Shown piece after piece: positions 1 to 9,110 of a stretch of 46,388 nt of DNA. Origin of the DNA: Alphaproteobacteria bacterium. GTDB taxonomy: Bacteria; Pseudomonadota; Alphaproteobacteria; HIMB59. The notes beneath the pieces were generated by a model. That model was given only the letters and a program-made list of their open reading frames with translations, was not told where the DNA came from and searched no databases. Position 1 is the stretch's first letter. The number at the start of each line of letters is the position of its first letter. The stretch spans positions 1 through 46,388 of the forward strand of contig JAQWMI010000022.1 in NCBI GenBank assembly GCA_029246865.1, read 5' to 3'. The position numbers and the translations under genes are program-made.

Positions 1-828
1 GAAATTATCAAAGGGGACACATTACATAGACCGCAATTTAATTTATTGCTAGATGAAAAAATTATTCAGACAAATGAAATTGATAAAATAAAAAGTAAAA
101 TCCATCAATGGATTCAAAATACTATTGTTAACAGAGTGGACCTATCCTTGGAATTAGCGAACATTAATACAACTTCAGATGAGAGAACATTCGTATTCTC
201 TCTCATAGAAAATAACTTCAATTTTTATAAAAAAAGCATTTTAGATGTTTTCAAAAAAATTGATGAAAATAATAGAAAAAAGATCCATGCTCTTAACTTC
301 AGACTAGGAAAAAACACAGTATTTAATTCAGAACTATTGAGACCAGAATTAATGAATATCAGATTTGCTTTGTGGAGTATATTTTATGAAGTAAAGTATA
401 AATCTTCTGATTACATACCTCGTGATGGAAACTCTACAATAGGCTTTAACAATAACAATAAAGATTTGTTCACTTATCTTGGCTTTTATAAAGAATTGGA
501 TATTTTAATTCGATTTGATGTATTTAATGAATTTGAAAAAACTTTGTTTAAAAGAGATAGTAGAGGTCCATATGCTTTACCCATCGATCTCTCTAATCTT
601 CTAGGTATTAAAAAAGACAAACTAGTATCGATACTCTCTAAGAGAAATATGCAAATTCTTCCTATGGGGGAAAATGATCATATGATATTTAAAGCACCAC
701 CAATTCTAAAAAATCACTTCAAAGAGAAGAAGAAAACTAAAAAAACTGTTTTCAATCCAAAGCAGGAGAAAAAAAGTAAAAAGTTGTTTAATAATCCTTT
801 CAATGATTTGACAAAATTTAATGTTTAA
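1..828 (+). CDS. C-terminal part of a SUV3/MgpS-like ATP-dependent helicase (5' truncated by window edge)
   Basis: Frame 1 is open from base 1 (EIIKGDTLHRPQFNLLLDEK...), so the listed start at 46 is not the true start. The motif FRLGKNTVFNSELLRPELMNIRFALW resembles the conserved C-terminus of alphaproteobacterial helicases found next to fdxA/carD; Lys-rich tail. Confidence 0.7.
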   Translation, partial: EIIKGDTLHRPQFNLLLDEKIIQTNEIDKIKSKIHQWIQNTIVNRVDLSLELANINTTSDERTFVFSLIENNFNFYKKSILDVFKKIDENNRKKIHALNFRLGKNTVFNSELLRPELMNIRFALWSIFYEVKYKSSDYIPRDGNSTIGFNNNNKDLFTYLGFYKELDILIRFDVFNEFEKTLFKRDSRGPYALPIDLSNLLGIKKDKLVSILSKRNMQILPMGENDHMIFKAPPILKNHFKEKKKTKKTVFNPKQEKKSKKLFNNPFNDLTKFNV

Positions 829-1258
829 AGATCTTAAAAACTTCTTCTCTAAAAAAGAGACCCCAAAAGCAATAGACATCTCTACTAATAGTGATGTTTT
901 GAGAGTAATATACGAAATCATTGCTGCAGATCATGTTATTAAGGATGAAGAAATTGCTATTACTGCTGAACTACTTAAAAAATACTTTGATTATGATGAA
1001 AATCAAACTTCTGTCGATTTGTTTAAATTAAAAGAAGAAAACTTTTTCAATACGGATTTAACTAACATTACATACAGAATAAAAAATGCTTATGCTTACA
1101 GTGAGCGAATTAATATTATCAAAATTTGTTGGCATGTATTACTTATAGATAACACTGAAGATATACTAGAAGCAGCTTCAGTAAGGAAAATTTCAACTTT
1201 ATTAGGTATTGAAGATAAGGATTTTATCAGTATAAGAAACAATATAAGAGAAATCTGA
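821..1258 (+). CDS. TerB-like (tellurite resistance/DjlA-type) domain protein
   Basis: Helical acidic protein with [31 protein letters not shown] ... [37 protein letters not shown], typical of the TerB fold; overlaps neighbours. Confidence 0.75.
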   Translation: MFKDLKNFFSKKETPKAIDISTNSDVLRVIYEIIAADHVIKDEEIAITAELLKKYFDYDENQTSVDLFKLKEENFFNTDLTNITYRIKNAYAYSERINIIKICWHVLLIDNTEDILEAASVRKISTLLGIEDKDFISIRNNIREI

Positions 1259-1593
1259 TGACTTATCTTGTTAATGATAAATGCATTAAGTGCAAGCATA
1301 TGGATTGTGTTGAGGTGTGTCCTGTTGATTGTTTTTATGAAGGAGAAAATATGCTAGTGATTAATCCTGATGAGTGTATAGATTGTGGTGTGTGTGAACC
1401 TGAGTGTCCAGTCGAGGCAATCATTCCAGACACAGTTGAAGATGCAAATAAATGGTTGGAAGTAAACACAAAATATTCAGAATTATGGCCAAATATTGCA
1501 ACAAAAAAAGAACCTCCAAAAGATGCAAAGGATTGGGAAAACATTCCCAATAAATATGAAAATTATTTTAGTGAAAAAGGTGGAAATGAATGA
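1258..1593 (+). CDS. fdxA: 7Fe ferredoxin FdxA
   Basis: Two Cys clusters [18 protein letters not shown] and [16 protein letters not shown]. Confidence 0.95.
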   Translation: MTYLVNDKCIKCKHMDCVEVCPVDCFYEGENMLVINPDECIDCGVCEPECPVEAIIPDTVEDANKWLEVNTKYSELWPNIATKKEPPKDAKDWENIPNKYENYFSEKGGNE

Positions 1594-2297
1594 TTAAAAA
1601 AATAACAAAGAAAAAAGCAGTAACCAAAAAAGCAGTAACCAAAAAAGCAGTTAAAAAAAAATCTGTAATTAAAAAACCTAAATCTCCCTCTAAACCAAAA
1701 GTTGTAAAAAAAACAATTACTAAAAAAGCTGTAAAAAAAATAATTAAAAAAAGAATTATAAAAAAAATTCCTATACCTAAACCTGCAAAAATAAAAAAAA
1801 TTATAGTAGCTCAAGAATTTAAAGCTGGAGATAATATTGTTTATCCTACTCATGGTGTTGGTAGAATTCTAACAGTTGAAAAATTTCAGTATGATTTGGT
1901 AGAGGAGCAATTATATGTTATTCAATTTTTTCAGGACAAATTAACAATTCGTGTTCCATTTAGTAAAGTTAAACTTATTGGTCTAAGAGACATTACGAGT
2001 AAGCCAACCATGGCTAGAACACTTTCTAATTTAAAACAAAAGCCAAAAATTAAGAAAGCAATGTGGAGTAGAAGAGCTCAAGAATATGATCAAAAAATTA
2101 ATTCTGGTGATATCAGACTTCTATCCGATGTTGTTAGAGATTTATTTAGAAAAGATGATCAAACAGAACAGTCTTACAGTGAGAGACAAATGTTTCAGGT
2201 AGCCTTTGAAAGATATACAAGAGAATACGCCATTTCTTACGCTATTAAATTTGAGGAAGCTTCTGAAAAATTATTAGAAATATTAAATAATAGATAA
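1590..2297 (+). CDS. carD: CarD family transcriptional regulator with Lys/Ala-rich N-terminal extension
   Basis: [23 protein letters not shown]...[25 protein letters not shown] is the CarD/CdnL RNAP-interaction domain, preceded by about 75 aa of basic repeats. Confidence 0.93.
   Translation: MIKKITKKKAVTKKAVTKKAVKKKSVIKKPKSPSKPKVVKKTITKKAVKKIIKKRIIKKIPIPKPAKIKKIIVAQEFKAGDNIVYPTHGVGRILTVEKFQYDLVEEQLYVIQFFQDKLTIRVPFSKVKLIGLRDITSKPTMARTLSNLKQKPKIKKAMWSRRAQEYDQKINSGDIRLLSDVVRDLFRKDDQTEQSYSERQMFQVAFERYTREYAISYAIKFEEASEKLLEILNNR
1611..1652 (+). repeat. Short tandem repeat (15-bp unit AAAAAAGCAGTAACC, about 2.8 copies) coding TKKAV repeats in carD
   Basis: Identical units at 1611-1625 and 1626-1640, partial unit 1641-1652. 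Confidence 0.9.
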
Positions 2298-2299
2298 CT

Positions 2300-2623
2300 C
2301 TAGGAGTTTTCTTCAGGTTCTTTATTTGCTGATATATCAATTGTAATATCTTCGTTTAAGTCTTCAGCCTGAGTTGTTTCTGAGTCTTCTTCGCTAGGTG
2401 TTTCTTCAATTAAATCCTTAAGTTCGTCGTTTTCTTTGACGTTTTGTGTTGGATTTGCAACAACGCCTGCTCTTCTGCCTCTTTTAGGCTTATTAATATT
2501 AACAGCTTGTATAGTTTTACCACAAGAAGGGCACTCAAGCTCATCTTGATGAAAGTCATAATATTTAGCTGCACAAAGTGGGCAAACTCTTTTATGTCCG
2601 ATATCTAACTGCTGTTCCGCCAT
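2300..2623 (-). CDS. TIGR02300 (FYDLN_acid) family protein
   Basis: MAEQQLDIGHKRVCPLCAAKYYDFHQDELECPSCGK zinc-ribbon-like N-terminus and acidic tail; start set to MAEQ rather than the longest ORF start at 2641. Confidence 0.85.
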   Translation of the reverse strand: MAEQQLDIGHKRVCPLCAAKYYDFHQDELECPSCGKTIQAVNINKPKRGRRAGVVANPTQNVKENDELKDLIEETPSEEDSETTQAEDLNEDITIDISANKEPEENS

Positions 2624-2686
2624 TGAAGAATTTTTATACATTATTATTGTAATTTAAACAAATTTTTAATAAGTTAACGCTTCATT

Positions 2687-2929
2687 ATGGCAGTACCAAA
2701 ACAAAAAGTCTCTCCTTCAAGAAGGAACATGAGAAGGTCCCACGACCGAGCAATTTCTCAATCTTTTATTGAAGACAAAAAATCAGGTGAATTACGTAGA
2801 CCTCATCACATAGATCTAAGCACAGGTATGTATCGAGGAAAACAAATTATTGTTAAAAAAGCCAAAAAAGTAGATGAAACTTCAGCTCAAGCTGATAATA
2901 CCACTATTGAAGCTCCTGACTCTAAATAA
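2687..2929 (+). CDS. rpmF: 50S ribosomal protein L32
   Basis: [20 protein letters not shown] is the diagnostic L32 N-terminus. Confidence 0.97.
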   Translation: MAVPKQKVSPSRRNMRRSHDRAISQSFIEDKKSGELRRPHHIDLSTGMYRGKQIIVKKAKKVDETSAQADNTTIEAPDSK

Positions 2930-3409
2930 CTAACTCTTTAAATACTTACCTATATTTTCGTTATTAAATCCCGCTTGGAACAATTTTTTTCTAAAGTTTA
3001 ATTCATCATCTATTCTAAGTTTCTTTTTTTTTACAAAATTGACTAATAAATCAAATTCTAAATCAGGATTTTCAAATATTGCATTACTTAAAAATTCATC
3101 TACATCATTTTTTTCAAATCCTTGCACATAAAACTTATTTTTCATTTTATTAATAGAAAACATCGATCGACAGTAATAATTAAATAAAGATTCTAAATAA
3201 TGCTTTTCATTTAAGATTTTAAGTTCAACTAGTCTTTCAATGACTTGCTCGATAGCATCCCTTAATTCTTCATCACTAACCTTATATTTATAAGAGTACC
3301 TTTTGCTTTTTATTTTTTTTTCTAAATGTGTCGCCAGTTTCTTTTTGGTAGCAGGATATCTTCCTAAATAGCTTATTGATTTGTTAAATAAAAATTCATC
3401 CAATTCCAT
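2930..3409 (-). CDS. recX: RecX family regulatory protein
   Basis: Helical repeats: ALSYLGRYPATKKKL-like N-terminus, VIERLVELKILNEKHYLESL, KNKFYVQGFEKNDVDEFL. Confidence 0.75.
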   Translation of the reverse strand: MELDEFLFNKSISYLGRYPATKKKLATHLEKKIKSKRYSYKYKVSDEELRDAIEQVIERLVELKILNEKHYLESLFNYYCRSMFSINKMKNKFYVQGFEKNDVDEFLSNAIFENPDLEFDLLVNFVKKKKLRIDDELNFRKKLFQAGFNNENIGKYLKS

Positions 3410-3475
3410 ATAAATGATATTTTATCTTCTAATTTAAAAATCAGTTAGTAAAATAAATTTATTAATTTTAAACAA

Positions 3476-3552
3476 GCACTCGTAGCTCAGTAGGATAGAG
3501 CACCAGATTCCTAATCTGGGGGTCACAGGTTCGATTCCTGTCGAGTGCGCCA
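3476..3552 (+). tRNA. tRNA-Arg (CCT anticodon), CCA encoded
   Basis: Acceptor GCACTCG/CGAGTGC, anticodon arm CCAGA-TTCCTAA-TCTGG, T-arm ACAGGTTCGATTCCTGT, GCCA end. Confidence 0.97.
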
Positions 3553-3553
3553 A

Positions 3554-3940
3554 TTATTTTGAAAAGTATTTCTTAATATTTATTCTAGAGGCGAGGTGAA
3601 CAATAATTGATGATATAATGAAGAAAATCGATATTTGATATTCTGCGAACCACACATCATTTGAAATGAAGATAAATGTAAAACTTATGACTAGAGCCTT
3701 AAGATATATATCTAAAAAATTAATTGGTGCTAACTTTGATGACTCAAAAAAAATGTATCGAAATGAAAAATATGCAAATGTTAAAAAAATTGAAACTCTC
3801 AATGACAGTAGTCTGTGATAGGGTATTTCCTCTGCTTGTGAAATTGTAAAAGGAAAATATATGGTTATTCCAATTATTTCCAAACAAGAAACAAATAGAG
3901 CCCAGACCCCAAGTCCTCCAACAATTAATTTTGCTATCAC
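3554..3940 (-). CDS. Hypothetical membrane protein (about 4 TM)
   Basis: 128-aa hydrophobic ORF; family not recognised. Confidence 0.6.
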   Translation of the reverse strand: MIAKLIVGGLGVWALFVSCLEIIGITIYFPFTISQAEEIPYHRLLSLRVSIFLTFAYFSFRYIFFESSKLAPINFLDIYLKALVISFTFIFISNDVWFAEYQISIFFIISSIIVHLASRINIKKYFSK

Positions 3941-4152
3941 TATATATGGCCTATCATGATTTAACTCATCCTTCTGGCCTTTTTTTTAGTAGGGCTAGTG
4001 ACCGACCTACGTTTAAAAAATAATATCTAAACTGTACCTTATCAAGCAAAAAATGGCTTTCTATCTTTAATCAAAGGTTAATATTTGATTTCTGTGAATC
4101 ATACAAATCCCATGAGTTTGGTTATTTATGATTTAGATATACCGGATGGCTA

Positions 4153-4263
4153 TTAGAGAAGTTTCATGGTTATGAGCATAAAAGAGATAAATAATAAATT
4201 CCCAATAACAAAAGCAATTGTTACTTTCCAAATCCAGTGAATTTTTTGAAAATATTTTTTCAT
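4153..4263 (-). CDS. Small single-TM protein, 36 aa
   Basis: Not in the ORF track; translates as MKKYFQKIHWIWKVTIAFVIGNLLFISFMLITMKLL*; AAGGA upstream of the start codon. Confidence 0.4.
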   Translation of the reverse strand: MKKYFQKIHWIWKVTIAFVIGNLLFISFMLITMKLL

Positions 4264-4297
4264 TATTAAATTCCTTAATTACTTTATTATTATGTTT

Positions 4298-4747
4298 CTA
4301 AAGCAATGTTCCTTTCAATATATATTTTAATATTTGAAAAGCTTGTTTTTGATCTGAGGCTACAGCAGCGGCAGAAGCATCCACTTCTTTAAGTGCATGT
4401 TGGTGTTCTTCATTATGAATAACTATTATAGATTTATCAAGTGCTGCAGCATAACCTGCATCAAATGCTGCATTCCATTGCTTATATTTTTCACCAAACT
4501 TAACAATTATTACATCACTTTCTTTAATGGCTTTTTTTGTTCGAATGGAATTAATACCAGCACCTTTTCTATCTTTCCAAAAATTTTTTTCTTCTACACC
4601 TAGAATTTCTACACCACAGTTATCTGATGCTTCGTGATCAGTAACAGGAGAAGTAAAAGTGATATCCAGTTTTTCTTTTTCAGAAAGTTGAATTATTTCT
4701 TCTCTCCAATTACTATGAATTTCGCCTGCTAAATATACTCTCATCAT
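4298..4747 (-). CDS. YtoQ family protein
   Basis: MRVYLAGEIHSNWREEI...FTSPVTDHEASDNCG...KIYKQWNAAFDAGYAAALDKSIIVIH pattern (nucleoside deoxyribosyltransferase-like). Confidence 0.85.
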   Translation of the reverse strand: MMRVYLAGEIHSNWREEIIQLSEKEKLDITFTSPVTDHEASDNCGVEILGVEEKNFWKDRKGAGINSIRTKKAIKESDVIIVKFGEKYKQWNAAFDAGYAAALDKSIIVIHNEEHQHALKEVDASAAAVASDQKQAFQILKYILKGTLL

Positions 4748-4842
4748 TTATATCCCCTTATTAATTATAAAAAATATTTCTGAATTTTTATTTCTCATTT
4801 ATGATATTAAAAATAATTCTCATAATATTTACTTTTAAAGTG

Positions 4843-5013
4843 TTACCCCAAGAGGCGTGATGTATCAAAATAATAAACAAATAGTAAGTATGCTACTAAA
4901 GCCAAAATTAATCGAATTTTATTTTTAGGTTTTTTATATTTATCAGACTTGTGTTGTATTACAAAAAACATCGCAATGGCAATGATTGTCATTATTACCA
5001 TAAACCAATTCAT
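4843..5013 (-). CDS. Small membrane protein, 56 aa, 2 predicted TM segments around a basic loop
   Basis: Not in the ORF track; MNWFMVIMTIIAIAMFFVIQHKSDKYKKPKNKIRLILALVAYLLFVYYFDTSRLLG*. Confidence 0.5.
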   Translation of the reverse strand: MNWFMVIMTIIAIAMFFVIQHKSDKYKKPKNKIRLILALVAYLLFVYYFDTSRLLG

Positions 5014-5086
5014 ATTATCTAAATTTAGTCTGGATATGATTGAAGAAATTATTCATTAGGACTTATAATAATAATCAAAAATAGAT

Positions 5087-5569
5087 TTAATTTTTAGTTT
5101 TATCGTGTAAAAAATCTAAAAGTCTGTCTAAGTATTTCTCATCAACATTGTAAGCCTGTTTATAATGTTCAATGCAGTATGGCTTAGTAGGAATATTTTC
5201 ATCTCCACAGAAGTGAAAACCCTCTTTGAGGGGATCTCCAATGGGCCATTGGCACTTATTAAAATTCCCAGTTCCAACAATACTTTTCTTAAATTGAAAT
5301 TTATCTCTTTTCTTAGTGGAAGAGACTTTTACTTCATTTTGAGTATGGATGTCAGTACTAGGTACTGTTTCTCGGTATATTGTTGAGGTGGTTTGCTGAA
5401 CCGGTCCAGTTCTTTTTCTTGAATTTTGTCTTCTTTCCAGACCTAAACGGAAAGCTTTTCCAATGACCGCATTCTTTGTGAAACCCAGTTGTTGCCCTAT
5501 TTGGCTTGTAGCGACACCATCATCCCAAAGTTTTCTTAGACTTTCGATTTTTTGTGTATTCCAAGACAT
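5087..5569 (-). CDS. gcrA: GcrA cell cycle regulator family protein
   Basis: MSWNTQKIESLRKLWDDGVATSQIGQQLGFTKNAVIGKAFRLGL plus C-terminal CQWPIGDP...FHFCGDE...PYCIEHYKQAY. Confidence 0.93.
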   Translation of the reverse strand: MSWNTQKIESLRKLWDDGVATSQIGQQLGFTKNAVIGKAFRLGLERRQNSRKRTGPVQQTTSTIYRETVPSTDIHTQNEVKVSSTKKRDKFQFKKSIVGTGNFNKCQWPIGDPLKEGFHFCGDENIPTKPYCIEHYKQAYNVDEKYLDRLLDFLHDKTKN

Positions 5570-5664
5570 TTAATACCTACCTCATATAGTTAATTTATCA
5601 ATAATTTATACTATATATAGTAGTAGTAATAAAGGTAAAAAAACAATAAAAATGTGAATAAATA

Positions 5665-6831
5665 ATGAATAATCTTAACAATTTAGATTTTACTGAAATA
5701 AAAAACGTTATTTTAAGAGTTGATTTTAATGTTCCAATTGATCAAAACTTTATCATTCAAGATTTTACTCGAATTAGTAGATCTCGGGAAACCATAGAAA
5801 AACTTCATACAAATAAATGTAAAATATTAATACTTACTCATTTTGGCAGACCAAATTCTAAATTCGAAGAGAACTACTCTCTTAAAAATATTTACATACA
5901 AATCTCAAAAGAGTTAAACAAAGATATACAATTTATTTCCTATGATGAATTTCAAAGAAATAGCCTCTCAAAATTCCATGATGCAAAAGATGGTATTTTC
6001 TTATTAGATAACATCCGTTTTCTAGCTGGTGAAAAAGAAAATGATCCTGCTATGAGTGATGTATTTACTCAAAATATGAATTTGTACGTAAATGAAGCCT
6101 TTTCAGCAGCACATAGAAGTCATGCATCTGTAGACCAAATGGCTAAAAATATTCAATCTTGTCCAGGTATAAATTTTTTAAAAGAAATAGAAGCAATTGA
6201 TAGTATAAAAAAAATTGACGGCAAAACTTTGGCCATTATAGGAGGATCCAAAGTCTCTACTAAAATTGAAGCTCTTTTATCTTTAGTTAAATCTTGCTCA
6301 AATATTTTTATAGGTGGTGCAATGGCAAATAACTTTTTAAAGTTTCAGGATTTCCATGTAAGTAATTCGTTAGTCGAAGAAAATATCGATATAAAGGTGA
6401 AAGCTATCTTGCATGAAGCTGAAAAAAATCAATGTAAGATTCATTTGCCTCAAGATGTTGTCATAAACTCTGGTCATGAAATTTTAGTTCAAGATTTAAA
6501 CAATAATCATGATTTTAAAATCTTTGATATTGGTAGTCAGTCAATTAATACAATTAAAAATATTACTAAAGATTCTGATGTAATTTTATGGAATGGTCCT
6601 TTAGGTTTGATTGAAAATACAAAATTTTCAAAAGGTTCTGTGGATATAGCAAAATATTTATCTAAATCTCATTCTAAGGTTATTGTTGGTGGTGGAGATA
6701 CTTTGCTTGCGCTTAAAATAGCACAACTAGACTCTAGTAATTATTATTTTGTGTCTACAGCGGGGGGAGCTTTTTTAGAAGCACTAGAGGATAAAGTTCT
6801 ACCGGCTGTTAAAGCCTTGGCTATTCAATAA
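5665..6831 (+). CDS. pgk: Phosphoglycerate kinase
   Basis: VILRVDFNVPID, ILTHFGRPNSKF, NPA-like nucleotide motif, VGGGDTLLAL, STAGGAFLEALE. Confidence 0.97.
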   Translation: MNNLNNLDFTEIKNVILRVDFNVPIDQNFIIQDFTRISRSRETIEKLHTNKCKILILTHFGRPNSKFEENYSLKNIYIQISKELNKDIQFISYDEFQRNSLSKFHDAKDGIFLLDNIRFLAGEKENDPAMSDVFTQNMNLYVNEAFSAAHRSHASVDQMAKNIQSCPGINFLKEIEAIDSIKKIDGKTLAIIGGSKVSTKIEALLSLVKSCSNIFIGGAMANNFLKFQDFHVSNSLVEENIDIKVKAILHEAEKNQCKIHLPQDVVINSGHEILVQDLNNNHDFKIFDIGSQSINTIKNITKDSDVILWNGPLGLIENTKFSKGSVDIAKYLSKSHSKVIVGGGDTLLALKIAQLDSSNYYFVSTAGGAFLEALEDKVLPAVKALAIQ

Positions 6832-7351
6832 AATATTTTTTTAACAGTGGTATTTGCACAATAGTGAAGGCAATTGTGACACCCATTATTCCGAATACTT
6901 TAAAATTAACCCAAACATCAGTTGGATAATTTCTCCATACAATTTCATTTAAAACTGCTAAAAAAATAAAATAGCCTGTCCACATTTTATTGAGCATTGT
7001 CCAGCCTTGATCCTTAAGCTTTATGGATGAATTTAGCATCATTTTCAATATTGGCTTATTTAAATAATTGCTGATAATTAATGCTATAGCAAAAAGAGCA
7101 TTAATTATTGTAGGCTTCATTTTAAAAAAAATTTCATTTTTAAAAAATAAGCTCAGACCACCAAAAATTACCAATATGACTGTACTTACAAGCATCATAG
7201 TAGATATTTTTCTCTCTTTAACATAAAGAGCTATAAGTGAGATAAGTGTTGCAATAATAACGGCAGCAATGCTGAAATATAAATCTTTATCAGATTTATA
7301 ATAAACGGCAAAAAATACGATTAATGGGAAAAATTCAAATAATTGTTTCAT
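6821..7351 (-). CDS. Septation protein A / YciB (IspZ family) inner-membrane protein
   Basis: Multi-TM with FFPLIVFFAVYY, KPTIINALFAIAL, WTMLNKMWTGYFIFLAVLNEIVWR, DVWVNFKVFG. Confidence 0.9.
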   Translation of the reverse strand: MKQLFEFFPLIVFFAVYYKSDKDLYFSIAAVIIATLISLIALYVKERKISTMMLVSTVILVIFGGLSLFFKNEIFFKMKPTIINALFAIALIISNYLNKPILKMMLNSSIKLKDQGWTMLNKMWTGYFIFLAVLNEIVWRNYPTDVWVNFKVFGIMGVTIAFTIVQIPLLKKYFIE

Positions 7352-7352
7352 T

Positions 7353-8171
7353 TTAAAGTAATCTATCTAAGTATTTTTCAAATTCAAACATTCTTAATTC
7401 TTTTATGTCTTCGCCATATCCTTCAAAAACTATAGGAATATCGAAGTCATTTATAATGGTAAGCAAGGCACCATATTTTGCATTAGAATCAACTTTATTA
7501 ATTATTAACCCATCAATAGATACATAACTTTGAAATCCTTCTATTATCTGTTTAGAGGCAAGACCAATATTTGCATCAAGAGTGAGTAAAGTTTTAATGT
7601 TTAAAAATTGATTTTGATTTTTTTCTATTATGTTTGATATTTTTTTTAACTCATCCATTAAATTTTTATTATTATGTTGTCGTCCTGATGTATCTACAAT
7701 TAGAACGGAATTATCTTCTTTGAAATTGATCATACCTTTATAAACAACTGCAGCTGGGTCTTCCTTGTCAGTGCCCTTAAAAAAAGGTACATCCATTTTA
7801 TTGGCAAAATGTTCAAGTTGCTCCATAGCCGCTGCCCTAAATGTATCTGCCGCAACAACAGATGGTTTTAAATTTTTTTCTTTAAGTAAATGAAGAAATT
7901 TTCCTATAAATGTAGTCTTCCCAGATCCATTATTCCCAATAATTAAATAAAGTGTATTAGGTTCAAAATTCCAATCAATATTATTTTGAGGGTTTAATTT
8001 CTCTTTAATATTTTTCTTTAATGCGTCTTTAATATCTAACTCTTGTGCCTCTCCAGAAAGTGTATCAATAATAATATCAGCAAATTTAGGTTCCACTCCA
8101 TTTTCATACAACGCATCCTCTAATTCTGAGATTTCAAATTTCTTGGAAAAAAACTTTTTTAAGAAAAACAT
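7353..8171 (-). CDS. ftsY: Signal recognition particle receptor FtsY (short form)
   Basis: GNNGSGKTTFIGK, AADTFRAAAMEQL, VDTSGRQHNNKNLMDEL, NKVDSNAKYGA, FEGYGEDIKEL; begins close to the NG domain. Confidence 0.95.
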   Translation of the reverse strand: MFFLKKFFSKKFEISELEDALYENGVEPKFADIIIDTLSGEAQELDIKDALKKNIKEKLNPQNNIDWNFEPNTLYLIIGNNGSGKTTFIGKFLHLLKEKNLKPSVVAADTFRAAAMEQLEHFANKMDVPFFKGTDKEDPAAVVYKGMINFKEDNSVLIVDTSGRQHNNKNLMDELKKISNIIEKNQNQFLNIKTLLTLDANIGLASKQIIEGFQSYVSIDGLIINKVDSNAKYGALLTIINDFDIPIVFEGYGEDIKELRMFEFEKYLDRLL

Positions 8172-8205
8172 AAAGTATTTATAACTTTGTAAACACTATT
8201 CGCAT

Positions 8206-9018
8206 TTAAATTATAATTTCACTTTGAAAAACAATTTCTGCTGGACCTGTGAGTAAGACAGTATTTTTTTGAATTGAAGTAAACAAATGAGAGGACTCTG
8301 TCTCAATTTTAATATTCTCTTTAGTAAATTTATTTATGAAAAGAGTATAGGCTGTAGCGCAAGTTCCTGAACCACATGCCAAGGTATGACCTCCGCCTCT
8401 TTCCCAAAATAAAACTTTAATGTATGAAGATGATTTTTTTTCAACAAAAGTCACATTAGCCTGATTTTTAAATAATTTGTGACTAACAAGTTTCGGTCCT
8501 AAATCTTCAATTTTGATAGAGTTCAAATTTTTTACCAGTACTATGCAATGTGGATTACCAATACTAGCGCTCATAATTTTAATTAATCCTGGTATTTGTA
8601 TATTTTTAAATTTTAGATCTTGAGTATTTTTATCTTCAATAAGAGGAATTTTTTTCCAATCTAGCGAAACATCCCCGACATTGATTTGATATAAATTTTT
8701 AATTTTTTTTCCAGAATGCATAAAATCATCAGACTTAATAACTGGGTTATGAATTTTTCTAACTTCCGTTAAGTATTTATAAACACATCTTAAGCCATTT
8801 CCGCAATTTTTAGCTTTAGATCCATCCGAGTTATAAAACTTAACTTGATATAATTCCTTATTTTTTTTGATTAAAATGATTTGATCACAGCCAATTCCAA
8901 CTTTGCGATTACTCAAAAATTTGATTAATTTCTTAGATTTAGCAATAATATCAGTATTTTTATCAATAATAATGAAATCGTTGCCTGCCCCCTGAGCTTT
9001 AATAAAAGGTATTCTCAT
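8206..9018 (-). CDS. dapF: Diaminopimelate epimerase
   Basis: GAGNDFIIID, GSKAKNCGNGLRCV, GNPHCIV, ERGGGHTLACGSGTCA; start set to MRIPFIKAQGAGNDF. Confidence 0.96.
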   Translation of the reverse strand: MRIPFIKAQGAGNDFIIIDKNTDIIAKSKKLIKFLSNRKVGIGCDQIILIKKNKELYQVKFYNSDGSKAKNCGNGLRCVYKYLTEVRKIHNPVIKSDDFMHSGKKIKNLYQINVGDVSLDWKKIPLIEDKNTQDLKFKNIQIPGLIKIMSASIGNPHCIVLVKNLNSIKIEDLGPKLVSHKLFKNQANVTFVEKKSSSYIKVLFWERGGGHTLACGSGTCATAYTLFINKFTKENIKIETESSHLFTSIQKNTVLLTGPAEIVFQSEIII

Positions 9019-9110
9019 TTGGTTTCTATAGTGATATAAAAACACCCACTAATAAAGAAAAATTTGGTCGGTTGATGAGTTTCATTCACCGATCCTTTTT
9101 TTATTTTAAA

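Noticed and set aside
1563-1853. 96-aa minus-strand ORF (Phe/Tyr/Asn-rich)
   Set aside because: Antisense shadow of the Lys-rich carD tail; composition is the mirror of AAA-rich codons, not a real protein.
3949-3988. GGCC...GGCC followed by T8, resembling a + strand terminator
   Set aside because: Only a 4-bp self-complementary outer stem plus a weak ATGA/TCAT inner stem; too weak to call.
4040-4200. Possible degraded + strand coding remnant (NHTNPMSLVIYDLDIPDGY then frameshifted KFHGYEHKRDK)
   Set aside because: Short fragments in different frames with no recognised family; the minus-strand 36-aa ORF explains part of it.
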